Position numbers and translations under genes: made by a program. Under the pieces are notes generated by a model. It searched no databases, was not told the DNA's origin, and saw only the letters and a program-made list of their open reading frames with translations. From Tuctoria greenei (Eukaryota > Streptophyta > Magnoliopsida > Poales > Poaceae): DNA of 64,000 nucleotides. The stretch lies in the NCBI GenBank assembly GCA_036927565.1, contig JAYESD010000001.1:140047415-140111414 (forward strand), read 5' to 3'. This document shows, piece by piece, positions 1 through 10,765 of the stretch (within the stretch, counting starts at the first letter, position 1; every line of letters starts with the position of its first letter).

Positions 1-1171
1 CCAATTCCAGCCATTAAACAAAGTTAAAGTCCAAATTCTAATCATTTGAGGGTCCAAGTTGCTCATGTTTGGGAGCACGACTATCATGATAGTTTTAAAC
101 ACACTCTGCAGAGGTTGTATCACTTTACCCACAAGTTCGTGATTTCATCACCTTTCGATGACTATGGAATCTCAATTATGCCATCTCACACTTCCTTAGG
201 TGTGTGGCTAAGAGATCACAAAATAGCCTTTACAAAGTGATTACTAGCATATTTAGACCCCACTAAGTTTCACCGATGGTGATGTCTCCAACTGAGCCCA
301 TCCAACCAAGGGCCCCCTCTTGAGCCATTCAGATCGTAGGGTAGTCCCACCAATCTCGACAAACCCATCTGACTACCCCTTACCCGAGCATTCTTAATGG
401 TCCAAATAGTACTGGTAAAACACTAATTAGTCAGCTAAGCTGCACCAATACTTAGCCCTGTGGTGGCACTGAAAATCGTGGATGGTCGCTCCATGTACCG
501 GTCCTTAGATCTGAAGCAAGCAAAACCACCAAAACAGTCCAACCCATTCCACATAACCGACTTGCTTAGATCCCTAGGCACCATGCTGCTAAAGGGTCAT
601 TATCAACAATTCTCATCATTATAGTGTTCAATAGTTCATAATTAAGCAATATGATTATTTCCCAAATCCAATTGAGTAATGCGAAGCAAAAGTGTAAAAT
701 ACCCTTCCCGATCTCTACATTGCGTTCAAGCGACAAGGGTGGTCATACAAAACTAGTAAACTCCTACAATTGGGTTTTCCCATCAATTGACACGAGCATG
801 CAATTTTGCAAACAAAACATTTATAAACCTGGATCAAAATGATCAAGGACACTTGCCTTGCTCCTGAGCTTGGTCTGGATCGAAAGCTTCAAAGTTCTGG
901 TTCTGCAGATTCTCGAAATCACTCTCTATAGTGTGACCTTCTATTTCCCGCGACAAACATGCAAAACAACCATTACAATCAATAAATGCTCATATATTAC
1001 TCAGTATGCTATGATATGCAAGACTAATGAAATTGTGAGATAAACTTGTTAATGAGTTACTATTAATGTTTACTGACTAGTTACAATGGTTTCTAACAAG
1101 TTTGAACAAGTTTGGAATTGATTTGAGTCAATTTGGATTCAATTCAGCATTAACAGATTTAGACACCAGAA

Positions 1172-1205
1172 AAGTCCGGTATAGGGGCCGGACTAGTCCG
1201 CCCTA
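1172..1205. repeat. Palindrome pair in the transcribed part of the LTR
   Basis: Two copies of the (C)GGACTAGTCC-type word (AGTCCGG and GGACTAGTCCG) lie downstream of the TATA box in the minus reading. The equivalent pair occurs at 53839-53878 and 58879-58912 in the sister LTRs. Confidence 0.6.
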
Positions 1206-1550
1206 TACAGAACTGCAGAGTTAGGGTTTTTTGATCAGCGGGGTTTTAGGGCTAAATTCTCGTGAAAACTTGAATGTAGAGGTTGTACCGTGTGTCTAGA
1301 GATCCAAGGATCAAAAAATTGAGTGCAAAGCTTGAATCTTGACGTCTAGGGCTTGATGAAGATGAGTTGATGAAGATTTTGTGATGAAGAATGTCTATTG
1401 TCAAAAAGTTGACAAAGATCGATCTTGATTGAGCCTTCTCTCTCTTCTCCTCCTTCTCTTTGCTCGTGAGCTCCTTCTTGATGTCGGCGCAAGGCAAAGG
1501 CGGCAGCGAGGGGTTTTCTCAATGGTTGGAGAGGTGAGGGTATTGGGTTG

Positions 1551-1558
1551 TTTATATA
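1551..1558 (-). promoter_or_regulatory. LTR TATA box
   Basis: Minus strand reads TATATAAA in a C/T-rich context (CCCCTATATAAACAACCC). It is conserved at 54220-54227 and 58529-58536 in the sister LTRs, about 180 bp downstream of the palindrome array, which marks the U3/R side of the LTR. Confidence 0.6.
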
Positions 1559-1741
1559 GGGGTGGAGAGGTAGGGTTTTTGGGTGAATTCCAAGTGGAAT
1601 TTGGTGGGGTACGTGTAGAGACCAAAGTGGGGTCCACTTGGGCTCCTATGAGGTTGGACACGAAGTTCTTGGGCCCAATTAAGGCAATTACCCAATAACC
1701 AATCGTGGAAGAATAATAGAATCCGAGTGGAATTCAGTAGG

Positions 1742-2042
1742 TCGGACAAGTCCACAACAAGGACCAGATAAGTCTGTTATGGAACAGAGCCATTTTCAGA
1801 CAAGTCTGGTGTACCGGCCGGACAAGGCCGAGGTTGCAAATTAAAAAGCTTGCAGACTGAAATTTAAACAAGGTCAGACTAGTCCGCTCAAAATCAAACA
1901 AGTCCGTACAAAACATCAGAAGCTCAATCCGGACTAGTTTGTGCAATGTGTCGGACAAGTCCGTAGTCCTGAAGAACTCTGAATTTCTGAAATAGAGAGG
2001 GTTACCTGACTAGTCCGGGTTTGGGGCTAGACAAGTCCGCTT
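1742..2042. repeat. U3 palindrome array (gypsy LTR copy 1)
   Basis: About ten diverged copies of GGACTAGTCC / GGACAAGTCC lie in 300 bp (for example TCGGACAAGTCC at the left end, CCGGACTAG near 1930, CTAGACAAGTCCG at the right end). Spacing is irregular and the sequence between copies is not shared with the Copia arrays. Confidence 0.75.
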
Positions 2043-2169
2043 CCTGACAGGATTAAATTTTTGATTAGACCCAAATTCATTTTAATCTTGTTCCTTTTTA
2101 GGGTTTATTTATGTTCAACATATATGAGGATGTATGCAATGCATTGTGCATGAAAATGAGGGTGTTACA

Positions 2170-3359
2170 GAGGGATAGGAAGATGCTCAAGAAGTTAGCC
2201 ACGCACAATGTCCAAGATGTCTTCGAGCTCTTCTCCATCGCAGACAAGTGCGCCAGGCAGCTGAAGGCCGCAACTCGCACTCGCAGCCCGCCCCCGAGGC
2301 GAGAATGGCTGGCCAGCCTGGCGCATGCGTCGCTCCCTAGGGCAACAACAAGAAGAAGAAGAACAAGGACGGTGGCAAGGATAGGTCACTTGTCGGGACA
2401 GTCATCACTGCAGTAGCAGCAACCAGCGGATCCAGGGGCCACACCCCGACAACCGCCCGCAGCAGTCACCTGATGGTGGCGACCGAGGCAAGCGCTACTC
2501 GGTACACAACACCAGGGGCCACAACGCTGGTGAGTGCTGGGAGATCAAGAAGCAACAACGCTCAGATAGCGTGCCCTTCTACCAGCAGGAGGGCAAGCAG
2601 AAGGTCAACCCCCAAGTCAACGAGGACAAGGGGATGGAGCACTAGGAGGCCCAGCGAGCCATCAAGGTGGTCTACAAAAATGAGGACTCTGACTCTTGCA
2701 GCGACAGCGAGCGCTGCAAGGCGCTCCACGTCATCTACGGGGGGTCCTGGGACCCTGCGTCTCGTAACGCAGTCAAGACCCTGCGTCGGGCGGTGGCCTC
2801 AGTGGCTCCTACCCCCACCCTAGCACCACACCATAAGTGGATGGGGACACCGATCAGCTTCGACACCTCCGACTGCCCCAAGAACATGACAGGAGCCAGG
2901 CTCCTGCCACTTCTCGTCGCCCCAACCATCACCAACATCAAGATGTACCACGTCTTGATTGATGGAGGGGCCAGCCTCAACCTCATCAGCCATGCAGCCC
3001 GCGAGAAGCTACAGATCCCCATGTCCAAGCTCAACGCCTGGAGCCCATTCTCGGTGGCGGGTCCGGAACATGTCACCCCATACGGCAACATCCACCTCCA
3101 GGTGACCTTTAGGGCACTCGAGAACTACAGGACAAAGAACATCTTGTTCGATGTCATAGAGGTCAGCCTCCCCTTCAAAACCATCATCGGCAGGACCGCC
3201 CTGTACTGGTTCATCTTTGTAGCCCACTATGGCTACCTGGTCTTGAAGAAGACAACACCCACTGGCGTCCTGAAGATCCACGGAGACTGCACTGTCGCAG
3301 TGTGAGCCTTGGAAAAGCTTCAAGCACTTGCAGTAGCCCAGTGCCAGCCCCTGGCAATG
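2170..3359 (+). pseudogene. gag-pro: TAT gag C-terminus and aspartic protease
   Basis: Gag-like sequence starts right after the LTR junction (KMLKKLATHNVQDVFELF...ADKCA) and continues through a GC-rich stretch with frameshifts. From 2667 a 212-codon open frame runs to 3305. It has the linker YGGSWDPASRNAVKTLRR, then the retroviral-type protease: HVLIDGGASLNLIS, where DGGA replaces DTG/DSG, and a C-terminal hydrophobic ILGR-like segment (KTIIGRTALY). The frame is lost near 3305, where a stop precedes ALEKLQALAVAQ. The gene is cut at 3359 by the - strand LTR element and resumes at 54960. The 5' part of gag is outside the window or destroyed by the LTR at 1-2169. Confidence 0.75.
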
Positions 3360-3392
3360 TGTTGACAACTACTAAGAAACATTAACAAATCA

Positions 3393-3410
3393 TCCCCGGC
3401 AATGGTGCCA
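3393..3410 (-). other. PBS-like sequence trapped inside the LTR
   Basis: The plus strand reads TCCCCGGCAATGGTGCCA, the complement of a tRNA-Asp-type PBS, 33 bp inside the LTR. The other LTR has the same at 50685-50702, and the functional-position PBS is at 50626-50643. Confidence 0.65.
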
Positions 3411-4449
3411 AAAATGCTTGTTGATGTTTCTTACGTCACATATCATCTCTTGAAAGAGATGAGGTCCACAAGCGCATGAAAACTGTCATGTAGCATTTCA
3501 CCCAAGAGTATTCCTAAAGGTATCATATTTATCCCAAAGGAAGGCAATGGAGTAAAGTAAACACTTCTCTTATGATCAAGCTATGGGATACTAATCAATT
3601 ATCAAGACAGGGGTAAGTTGATAATATATGGGTAGTGTGACACAAACCTAAGCAATCTATTCTAAAGGGTAGATGAGTCCTAATGGAGGTTAGACTAAGA
3701 GTTGAAGAGTTGCTCCCACAATGCTTCTAATATACATATATAAAGCCTAGGTTAGATACTAATGAGCATGTCAATGGTGAATCCTTATGCTAAGTTGTCC
3801 AACACATCGGGCACTGGTTTACCCCTGGCAATACTAGGACGACTCTCACCAAGAGCTTGTGGCATAGCCGAACATGGAGGATTACAAAGGACAGATAGTG
3901 CTGTCACCACCTATTGCCTACCTCTTCAATCCGTGGGTCCACAAGACATCCAACTCTAATTACTATCCTAGCACCATGCTAGCATACTAAGTAACTACCT
4001 TAGAGGCTCGAGTACACATACCTCTCTAAGGCAATGACTAACTTAAACATCGTTGAACCAATGTTGAGACATAGCATAATTTATTCATATTAACATGATC
4101 GTATCATAACGAATTAAACTATGGTGGGGGTTTGTAGTGTTTATTATGATAGATTGGAAGTGATATGGCATAATCATAAAGACTACTCCTACCACATACA
4201 TGAAATTCACAATCAAACAAGAAACACTTCATCCAAGTATATGAATAAATGAAGACGAAAGATAATATATTTATTGTGCATAAAGTCACAAATATAAGAA
4301 AAGATACATGAGCCATACCTTTCCCAACTTGGACTTGGGACTAGAGGATCTCCTCTCTATAGCCTAACTCCACTAAGGACTAAAAGAACTAGTGTATACA
4401 ATAGAATGATGCTCAAGTGGTGTGTGTTGAAGTGATGGGTGAGGGGTCC

Positions 4450-4458
4450 TATTTATAG
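4450..4458 (-). promoter_or_regulatory. TATA box of the LARD-like LTR
   Basis: Minus strand reads CTATAAATA. The second LTR has the same word at 51735-51743. Confidence 0.6.
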
Positions 4459-4566
4459 GTTGAGAAGGGTCAGTTCCCGCCACCAAAAGCACGCAAATAA
4501 GTCACCATTGGCTTCTTCAATCCGAAATGAGCCAACACGTGGAAGCTGGCCAAGTTTGGCACTAGG

Positions 4567-4602
4567 ACCAGGTCGACCGACTAGGGGGTCGGCCGACCTG
4601 GT
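4567..4602. repeat. U3 hairpin, 15-bp arms
   Basis: Arms ACCAGGTCGACCGAC and GTCGGCCGACCTGGT pair with one mismatch around a short G-rich loop. The site is about 110 bp upstream of the TATA box in the minus reading. The other LTR keeps the hairpin at 51852-51888 with the mismatch at a different position. Confidence 0.7.
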
Positions 4603-4939
4603 CTTTGCACCGTTTCGCGTGTGCTTTCTCCAGGTCACTACCAAGTGGGTCCCATCCCTTATTATGGGTGCTACACTGTTGGATGGTCTCAGATACTTCT
4701 GTTTGTGGTCCATTTGATCCATGTGGTGCCACATTTAAGCGCTTGATTAGCTGGGATTATATTTTATAGGATCCATCCCCCTTTTCACTTCAATTCTGTA
4801 TAAAATACCTGCATGCACCAATTTCTTCAAGTACAAGTGGAAATAGGTTAAATAGAAAGGTGATGTGCAAGAAATGATATTTCCTTCACATAATTGAGTT
4901 ATATTGATGGGTGAAATTGATATATAACAGCCGTTAACA

Positions 4940-4954
4940 AACTCCCCCAAGCTT
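4940..4954 (-). other. Polypurine tract of the LARD-like element
   Basis: Minus strand reads AAGCTTGGGGGAGTT directly before the 3' LTR start TGTTAACGG, the expected place for plus-strand priming. Confidence 0.75.
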
Positions 4955-5160
4955 ATCCTTTGCTCGTCCCGAGCAAAGTCAATACATTAGGTTGATGATC
5001 AGGAGTTGCTAAAATGTTCTACTTTTCAAAAGTACCATGTGCACAACAAAATACTCTACCTAGTATTGCAAAAATTGGCATGGTACTTCACCCACCTTAA
5101 GTCATTATGAGGCTTATGCCGTCTCCTATTCATGGGTGGTTGAAAGATAGAACAGCAAAT
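4955..5160 (-). other. LARD internal DNA next to the PPT, with a 9-bp hairpin
   Basis: This 206-bp piece of the internal region ends at the CACTA insertion (TSD AAT at 5158-5160). At 4958-4978 CTTTGCTCG and CGAGCAAAG form a perfect 9-bp stem around TCC. No coding content is visible. Confidence 0.6.
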
Positions 5161-5190
5161 CACTACAGGAATCCCGACGATTTGCAATGG
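5161..5190 (+). repeat. CACTA left terminal inverted repeat
   Basis: CACTACAGGAA followed by a diverged stretch and ATTTGCAATGG. The partner is at 36357-36386. Confidence 0.9.
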
Positions 5191-5570
5191 TCAGGGCCGT
5201 TGCAAATAAGGGAGCTTATTTGCGACGGCTTTTCTAATTTGCGATGGTTTTTGGCCGTCGCAATTTCTCATTGCAATTAAGCTTATTTGCGACGGCCACC
5301 GCCTCAAATTATTGGCCGGAGGCTGATGGGCCCCACATGGCAGTTTGCGACGGCTAGATCGTCACAATTAAGAACCTATTTGCAATGGCTCGACCGTCGT
5401 GAATTATACCAGCCAGATGGACCCACATGACAATTTGTGACAGCCAAGCCGTGGCAAATAGAGACTTAATTGCGACGGCCTGGCCGTCGCAAATAACTGA
5501 GGTTAGTTTGCGACCGCTGAGTTCCTTATTTGCGACGGTATTGTAGAAAAAACCGTCGCAAATAAGGTTT
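5191..5570. repeat. CACTA left subterminal repeat array
   Basis: About fifteen copies of the 10-12-bp word TTTGCGACGGC / GCCGTCGCAAAT occur in both orientations. Such subterminal arrays are the binding sites of the TNPA-type protein in En/Spm elements; that role is inferred here from position and repetition. Confidence 0.85.
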
Positions 5571-5724
5571 TCTATTTTTTAAATAGAAAATGCTACCCGA
5601 CTCGGTGGCTAGAAACACAAAACAGACAATATATAATAGTCACAAAACAAAGAACAACAGTCACAAAACACATGACTACACATCGTCAATACATGGCATC
5701 ACCATTAACAAACGAAACAAGGGC

Positions 5725-5838
5725 TCACTCGCCCGCCTGACCTCCGAAGCCACACCTGAAGCCCTCGAAGTCGTTGTTGTGCCTCACTCCAGGTGGCGGT
5801 AACGATGATGACAGAGTTTGAGCAGCCGTCGCAGATCC
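5725..5838 (-). CDS. Last exon of the TNPA-like CACTA gene
   Basis: On the minus strand a good acceptor (TTAATTGCAG) is followed by an open 38-codon exon starting GSATAAQTLSSSLPPPG and ending in TGA at 5727-5725. It joins in phase 0 to the donor at 17816 (CAG/GTAATT). This is a typical short Pro/Gly/Asn-rich C-terminal exon of plant transposase-24-type proteins. It is separated from the rest of the gene by an intron of about 12 kb that contains a pyrimidine-rich tract and the first Copia element. The splice prediction was made by eye. Confidence 0.55.
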   Translation of the reverse strand, partial: GSATAAQTLSSSLPPPGVRHNNDFEGFRCGFGGQAGE

Positions 5839-5879
5839 CTGCAATTAATGAAACTTAGAGTTAGAATAGAAATGCATCA

Positions 5880-6215
5880 ACATCTCTCTCCCTCCCTTCC
5901 TCTCCCTCTATATCCATCTACATCTCCCTCTTTCTCTCCATTCCTCTCTCTCTATATCAATCTATCTCTCTCTCCCACTCTATCTCCCTATTGCTATCCT
6001 TTTTCTCGCTATCTTCCTCCCTCTATCTCCATCTACATCTCCCTCTCGCCCTCTATCTTCCTCTCCCTCTATCTCCATCTACATCTCCCTCTCCCTCTTC
6101 ATTCCTCTCCCACTCTATCTCAATCCTTTTCCCTCTATCTTCCTCCCTCTTCAAACTCTATCTCTCACTCTATCTAACTATCTCTCACTCTCACTCTCTT
6201 TCCTCGCTTTATTTT
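5880..6215. repeat. Polypyrimidine (CT-rich) minisatellite
   Basis: Degenerate repeats of a CTCTATCTCCATCTACATCTC-like unit make up 335 bp of almost pure pyrimidine on the plus strand. It lies in the last intron of the TNPA-like gene. The long open frames across it translate to Ser/Leu/Pro low-complexity sequence and are not genes. Confidence 0.85.
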
Positions 6216-7006
6216 GCTAAGTTGAGGTAAAACTAGAATTGTTGAATGTGGCCTAGAGGGGGGGTGAATAGGCCTTTTTTATTTGTAGTCGGAACCTACA
6301 ACACTTAGCAACTTGATCAAATATCAGGAAATCAAACTAGTCCTGTAGCGTGTGGACTAGTCCGGTGTGTGCAGACTATATTGATCAAGTTTGATCAATG
6401 ACTTCAATACAATCACATTATGCAGCGGGATGTAGTATGCAACTTGAAAGTATTGAGTCAATGAAATTAAGTGTAGCACAAACTAACTTTGGTTTCAATG
6501 TTTTAATGTAAGATGGACAAGATCAAGTAAACCCTAGAATATGATATGAAAATCTTAAGAACAAGTTTGACACAAGATTTTATCTCGTGGTTCGGTTCCC
6601 ACAAAGGCAACCTACATCCACATTGAGGAGCCCACGAAAGGACCGAATCTTTACCAACCCTAACCTCGTCGAGTCACCACGGAAGCCGATTCTCTTCCAC
6701 TAATCACAAGGGGTAAATCACCAAGTTCATGGGGCCTTCTCACAAGTTGAGGGCTCCTCAAGATTACAAATCAAACACCACCAAGAACACACTTTTAAGA
6801 TCAACAATGAAACAACAGGAGTGTGTTAGAGAATCAAACCCAAGAGCTCAAACGTGTGGAACCGTGTCTCTCCTTTGATCCAAAGTGAATCCTCAAGGAT
6901 TTGATCTTTCTTGCGTTGGATTGTATGGAGAGATGTGTTTTCTAAGCTCTTGGAGGGTGTGACGGTGCTGGGAGTCGAGAGAGTTGAAAGTAGGGCCATG
7001 CACATT

Positions 7007-7015
7007 TATTTATAG
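7007..7015 (-). promoter_or_regulatory. Copia 1 3' LTR TATA box
   Basis: Minus strand reads CTATAAATA. It is conserved at 17004-17012, 25080-25088 and 63342-63350, and mutated at 35184-35192. The palindrome array starts only 36 bp upstream. Confidence 0.7.
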
Positions 7016-7050
7016 GGTGTTTCCAAAAGTTACCTTTAGGGTTTCGAGAG

Positions 7051-7536
7051 TCCGGACTAGTCCGTGGTGGAGTCTGGACTAGTCCGGTGTGTGGCGTGTA
7101 GGAAACCCTAAGTTCTCAGGAATATCAGACTTGTCCGAACTTGGCCGAACTAGTCCGAATTAGGCTATGGAAAAGTTCGGACTAGTCCGGTCATTATCGG
7201 ACTAGTCCAGCTATGGTGAAACACTTAGTGAATTGAGGACAAGTCCGCACTTGGAGGACATGTCCGATTTTAGTCAGAGAGGTTATCGTACTAGTCTGGA
7301 TATTATCGGACTTGTCCGATGTCGTGCAAAGTTATGAAGTGTTGAGGACTAGTTCGCACTGAGGAGGACTAGTCCGATCTTAGTCAGAAAGATATCAGAC
7401 TAGTCCGTGGTGATATCGTACTAGTCCGGTGTGTGAAAACTTGGACTGTGTAGACAAGTCCGCACTGGGAGGACTTGTCCGATTTTGAACAGAGGGATTA
7501 TCAGACTAGTTCGGGGTATATCGGACTAGTCCGGAC
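7051..7536. repeat. U3 palindrome array, Copia 1 3' LTR
   Basis: About 18 copies of GGACTAGTCC, GGACTTGTCC or GGACAAGTCC lie in 486 bp, often with flanking C/G to give CGGACTAGTCCG. A higher-order module of roughly 105 bp is visible: GAGGAC-AAGTCCGCACT, GGAGGACTTGTCCGATTTTAG, TCAGA, then two ATATCGGACTAGTCCG words. It starts at about 7237, 7345 and 7450. Confidence 0.9.
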
Positions 7537-7794
7537 CTGTATAAATTTGTGCAGTGAATGAGTTTTCTTGTGCTTGAGCTCTTGGGGTGTGTTTCTCCAA
7601 CACACTCCATACACAATGATCTAATCTATTCAGCTCTTGAGCTCTTTTTCATATAAATCCTCATTCTCCTTTCTTTTTGCACTTTCTTCATAATTTCTTT
7701 TAAGACCTGCGCTCATCTCAACAGTTTGGTTAGGATCTCATTTGTTTGTCATAAATCAACCAAAACCCACAAGGGATGCCTAGATGCACTTTCA

Positions 7795-7810
7795 ATCTCC
7801 CCCTTTTTGG
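7795..7810 (-). other. Copia 1 polypurine tract
   Basis: Minus strand reads CCAAAAAGGGGGAGAT, ending at the start of the 3' LTR. Confidence 0.85.
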
Positions 7811-8289
7811 TGATTGATGACAACCAATTGAGACATCACAAAATATGATAAAAATACATAATTTTCATAAAGTGTGCACATATGAGTTTGGTACAAGTTA
7901 AACAATGAAAACATAGGGCATATGTGCACTCTTTATGGTGGGGGTGTAAAACTACGTGAGTGTGGGCAATAATTGTGATGAGAGTGAAATGATTGACATG
8001 GAAATACTAATATCAAGCATATATGACAATTCCAAAGCAAAATCATAGATTACCTTACATTATCATCACAAATTTCATAACATAAGCATAAACATAGTCA
8101 TTCCATCACACCACAATACCAAGGATAGAGATAACAGAATTAAAGTTTTACAACCCAAAAGAGACACAAAAAGATACACAAATGAAGCTCTCATCTCTCA
8201 ACCTACAGCTAGGATCTAGTGACTCCCCCTCAATCTCTCCCTCTTTGGCATCAAGACACCAAAAAGAAGGAGAGGAGGGATCTAGTGGC
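7811..8289 (-). other. Copia 1 3' untranslated spacer
   Basis: AT-rich sequence between the extra ORF and the PPT. No gene is seen. It is matched at 25813-26269 in Copia 2. Confidence 0.7.
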
Positions 8290-9857
8290 TCATTCCTCAC
8301 TGTCGATCCTCTCCTCGTCTTCATCTTCATCTTCAGGTTGGGTAGGAGGAGGAGGAGCAGATCCACTCGAAGTTCCCCTAATGCCAAAGTAAGCAAGCTA
8401 GGAGGGAGTCAAAGGTCCGAGCTCAGTGAAATCAGAGGCTGAATATTCAGAGATAACTGGGGATCCAATAGGTTCGATCTCCAGCTTCTGGCAAATATGC
8501 TTGACATTTTGCTTTATGTATCTCATGTCATCCTTCCTTGCCTTGTTCAGCTTATGAATTTTCACTTCGGACTTCTTGCATGAGCCAAAGATGGCTGCCA
8601 AGTACTTCAAGATTCCACTAGGAGACCCTTTTTGGGGAGGGGCCCTAGTGGTGGGAGCAGTCCTCTCATCTCCTCGAGCTCTCCTCGGAGCCTCTTCACT
8701 AGACACTGGAGATGGAGCGACTTGGACACTGGCTTGGGGAGGCTTCTGGGGCCTCAAAGGAGTGTGCTCCACATCCTTCACAAAATTGATTCCTGTGACC
8801 TTCTCAATCATAAACATCAAGTAGGGGGCATAGCCACAGGATCTGTTCAGAGTGCAGGAGATGTTGACCATATCATTCCAGATATAGTCAAATATGTCAA
8901 ACTTTCTAGTCTTGCTTATTACTTTCATCAAGGTCCTCAAGTATCCTTGAACACTTCCTGCATCCCCATCTTTTGGTGCTATGGCCTTCCTCAACACTCT
9001 GTTAAGAACCATGAAGCAGGGCTTCATGTTATTGGTCGAGGGGGGGGGGGGGTTGTACTTCAGGCTAGTGTCATAGAGGAAGTCCATCTTATCCTTTCCC
9101 AAGACACCGATGTTATGGAGAGTTAGCTCATTGTTGCTGGTGTCTTCTAGGTGAAGCAGTCTTGCGAACTCATCATAAGTTATGGTGTACTTGGATCCAT
9201 GAGTCATCCAAGTCACCCTTTCCTCTTCATCACTGGCAAAGAAGCATGTGGCATAGAACTGAGCAATGATCTCATCATTCAAGTTATATCTGAAGGCAAA
9301 CAGGTCCTTCAGTCCATGCCTACCTGCAGCTTCCACAACTTCATCAAAGGCACCACAACTCTTTCTCTTAAAGTGATTCCAGTCAATCCACTGGCTGCGG
9401 ACCACCGGAGTCTTGATGGTAAGGTACACGGAGCTGTAATAGATTGCATGAAAGTTGATCCAAAATCTGGCATCAGCCACCTTCTTGGACCGGTTGTAAC
9501 AATCCACAAATCTAAGCTTGGAAGCTGTATCACTTCCCTTTCCGTTGAACATCTCCTCTGAGGGATCCCTGTTCCCCTGCCTCGGAGCTGCCATCTTGAG
9601 GGGGCCTATCGGGCCGAGGCTATCCCTTTCCCTTTGCCCTTAGCTTGGCGAGAGACCGCTGAGCTAGGGCCAGCTGCATCCTTGACTTTGGACGCATGCT
9701 TCTTAGCTAGAACCTTGCGCTGCACCTGAGGAGGAGAAGGTGTCGGCTCAGAGGGACGCTCTTGGCATTTCTTCCCTTGCCCCGTCGAGGACCGAAGCAA
9801 AGCCTCTTGGTCCATCTCGGCTTCATAATCGGAGACCTCGTCATGGGAGCTCAACAT
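8290..9857 (-). pseudogene. Extra ORF after pol (SIRE/Maximus aORF), Copia 1
   Basis: It starts at 9857 with an acidic/Ser-Lys N-terminus (about 80 residues, including PSSAVSRQAKGKGKG). A 1-nt loss near 9605, relative to Copia 2, then shifts the frame. The body (398 codons from 9594) has conserved-looking segments VRSQWIDWNHFKRKSCGAFD, EERVTWMTHGSKYTITYDEF and LMKVISKTRKFDIFDYIWND, a Pro-rich stretch, and a C-terminus broken by one stop at 8398 before the acidic end at 8290. Maximus/SIRE elements carry such an ORF here, sometimes called env-like. I see no signal peptide or membrane segment, and the sequence looks more like plant transposon-associated domains. The function is unknown. Confidence 0.7.
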
Positions 9858-10765
9858 TGTCCTAAGAATTGATTACACAATGTATGGATGAGAATTGATG
9901 GCATGGAAGTGCATTGAGGAATGAGAAATTAGGGTTGAGTTCAGTTAAAAATCGGACTTGTCCGGTGTACAGGTACGGACTAGTTCGGGGGATTGGACTT
10001 GTCCGTACATGGACCGGACTAGTCCGGTGTTCATCACCTCAAACCCTAACTAGACGACCAATGGTGATTCCCAATGCAAAACTAGTTCAAGGTAATGTAA
10101 TACAACAAGGAGGCATGTATTAACTGGAAGGAACTAAGCTATTTGGTCAACAACAAAGGAAATCACGTTTTCTAGGGTTCGGGAGGAAATTTTACCGAAA
10201 TTCCTCGATTCTTGGAGATGGAGGGGTTGAAGGTGAAGACAAGTCCGTAGTCTTCAATCCCTATGCAATGGAGATCAATTTCCACCCAAACTCGAAGGGA
10301 TTCGATGGAGAATGAAGGAAATCACCTTGGGAGCACTCGAGTGAGGAGATAGAGTGTGAGGTGAGATGTGAGGATGAAGGAGATTAGGTTTAGGCAACGG
10401 CTAGGGTTATGAAGTCAAAAAATCGGACTAGTCCGTGGTCCACCGGACTAGTCCGGTCTACTAGACACTCAAAGGACTAGTCTGCAGTGTGCGGACTAGT
10501 CCGCATAATCACAGACTAGTCCGTGGTCGCCAGAACAGATATGATTAACCCATTCGTATATATTCGAAGGTTCTTTTAAAGAAAAATAGGGGTCAAAACA
10601 GTCAAGTAATCTTGATGAATATGATCAGTAAGCATACAACAATCAAGCAATGATCATAATTCATCAAGATCAAGTAATCGAAATATTCTTTCGAAGAAAA
10701 TTGAGAGAGATGATTTTCGCAACACAATCAACATTTTTGAAGAAGCAATAAAAGTATGCAAGTTT
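9858..10765 (-). other. Spacer between RNase H and the extra ORF, with palindromes
   Basis: Non-coding, AT-rich. It holds two palindrome clusters: 9953-10025 (CGGACTTGTCCGG, CGGACTAGTCCGG) and 10424-10516 (seven words). The same arrangement exists in Copia 2 at 27897-27977 and 28373-28502. Confidence 0.7.

Larger units (their letters stand above)
1..2169 (-). mobile_element. Tekay-like gypsy LTR, 5' part cut by window edge
   Basis: This is one LTR of a family seen twice more, complete, at 52072-54830 (same orientation) and 57932-60684 (opposite). It follows the 52072-54830 copy from about its position 52683 to its end, which reads GGGTGTTACA here. Read on the minus strand it starts TGTAACACCC. 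It is inserted in the gag of the TAT element, which resumes at 2170. Whether it is solo or part of a full element cannot be told, because its other end lies outside the window. There is no coding capacity; the open frames in it are chance. It contains a TATA box (1551-1558) and a palindrome array (1742-2042). Confidence 0.85.
3360..4939 (-). repeat. 3' LTR of the LARD-like element
   Basis: Ends are TGTTGAC...GTTAACA. It aligns throughout with 50652-52071 plus 54836-54959. It holds a TATA box (4450-4458), a U3 hairpin (4567-4602) and a stranded PBS-like copy (3393-3410). The small open frames inside, such as 3762-3959, have equivalents in the other LTR only as shared non-coding sequence. Confidence 0.85.
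6243..7794 (-). repeat. Copia 1, 3' LTR
   Basis: 1552 bp. On the minus strand it starts TGAAAGTGCATC and ends GGCCACATTCA. It has a U3 palindrome array (7051-7536), a TATA box (7007-7015) and one palindrome pair near the far end (6333-6374). Confidence 0.93.

Noticed and set aside
2098..3091. Minus-strand ORFs opposite the TAT gag/protease
   Set aside because: GC-rich antisense shadows; the plus strand carries the protease motif and collinear pol.
5818..6230. Open frames of 119 and 79 codons
   Set aside because: Translation is Ser/Leu/Pro/Tyr low complexity from the polypyrimidine tract; no start context or homology.
7051..7536. Regularly repeated palindromes looking superficially like a CRISPR array
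   Set aside because: Spacers are not unique or constant in length, the words are 10-12 bp, there are no cas genes, and the setting is a plant LTR. It is a U3 tandem array.
8576..9561. Plus-strand ORFs of 82-164 codons
   Set aside because: Antisense shadows of the Copia 1 extra ORF; the minus-strand frame is the one shared with Copia 2.
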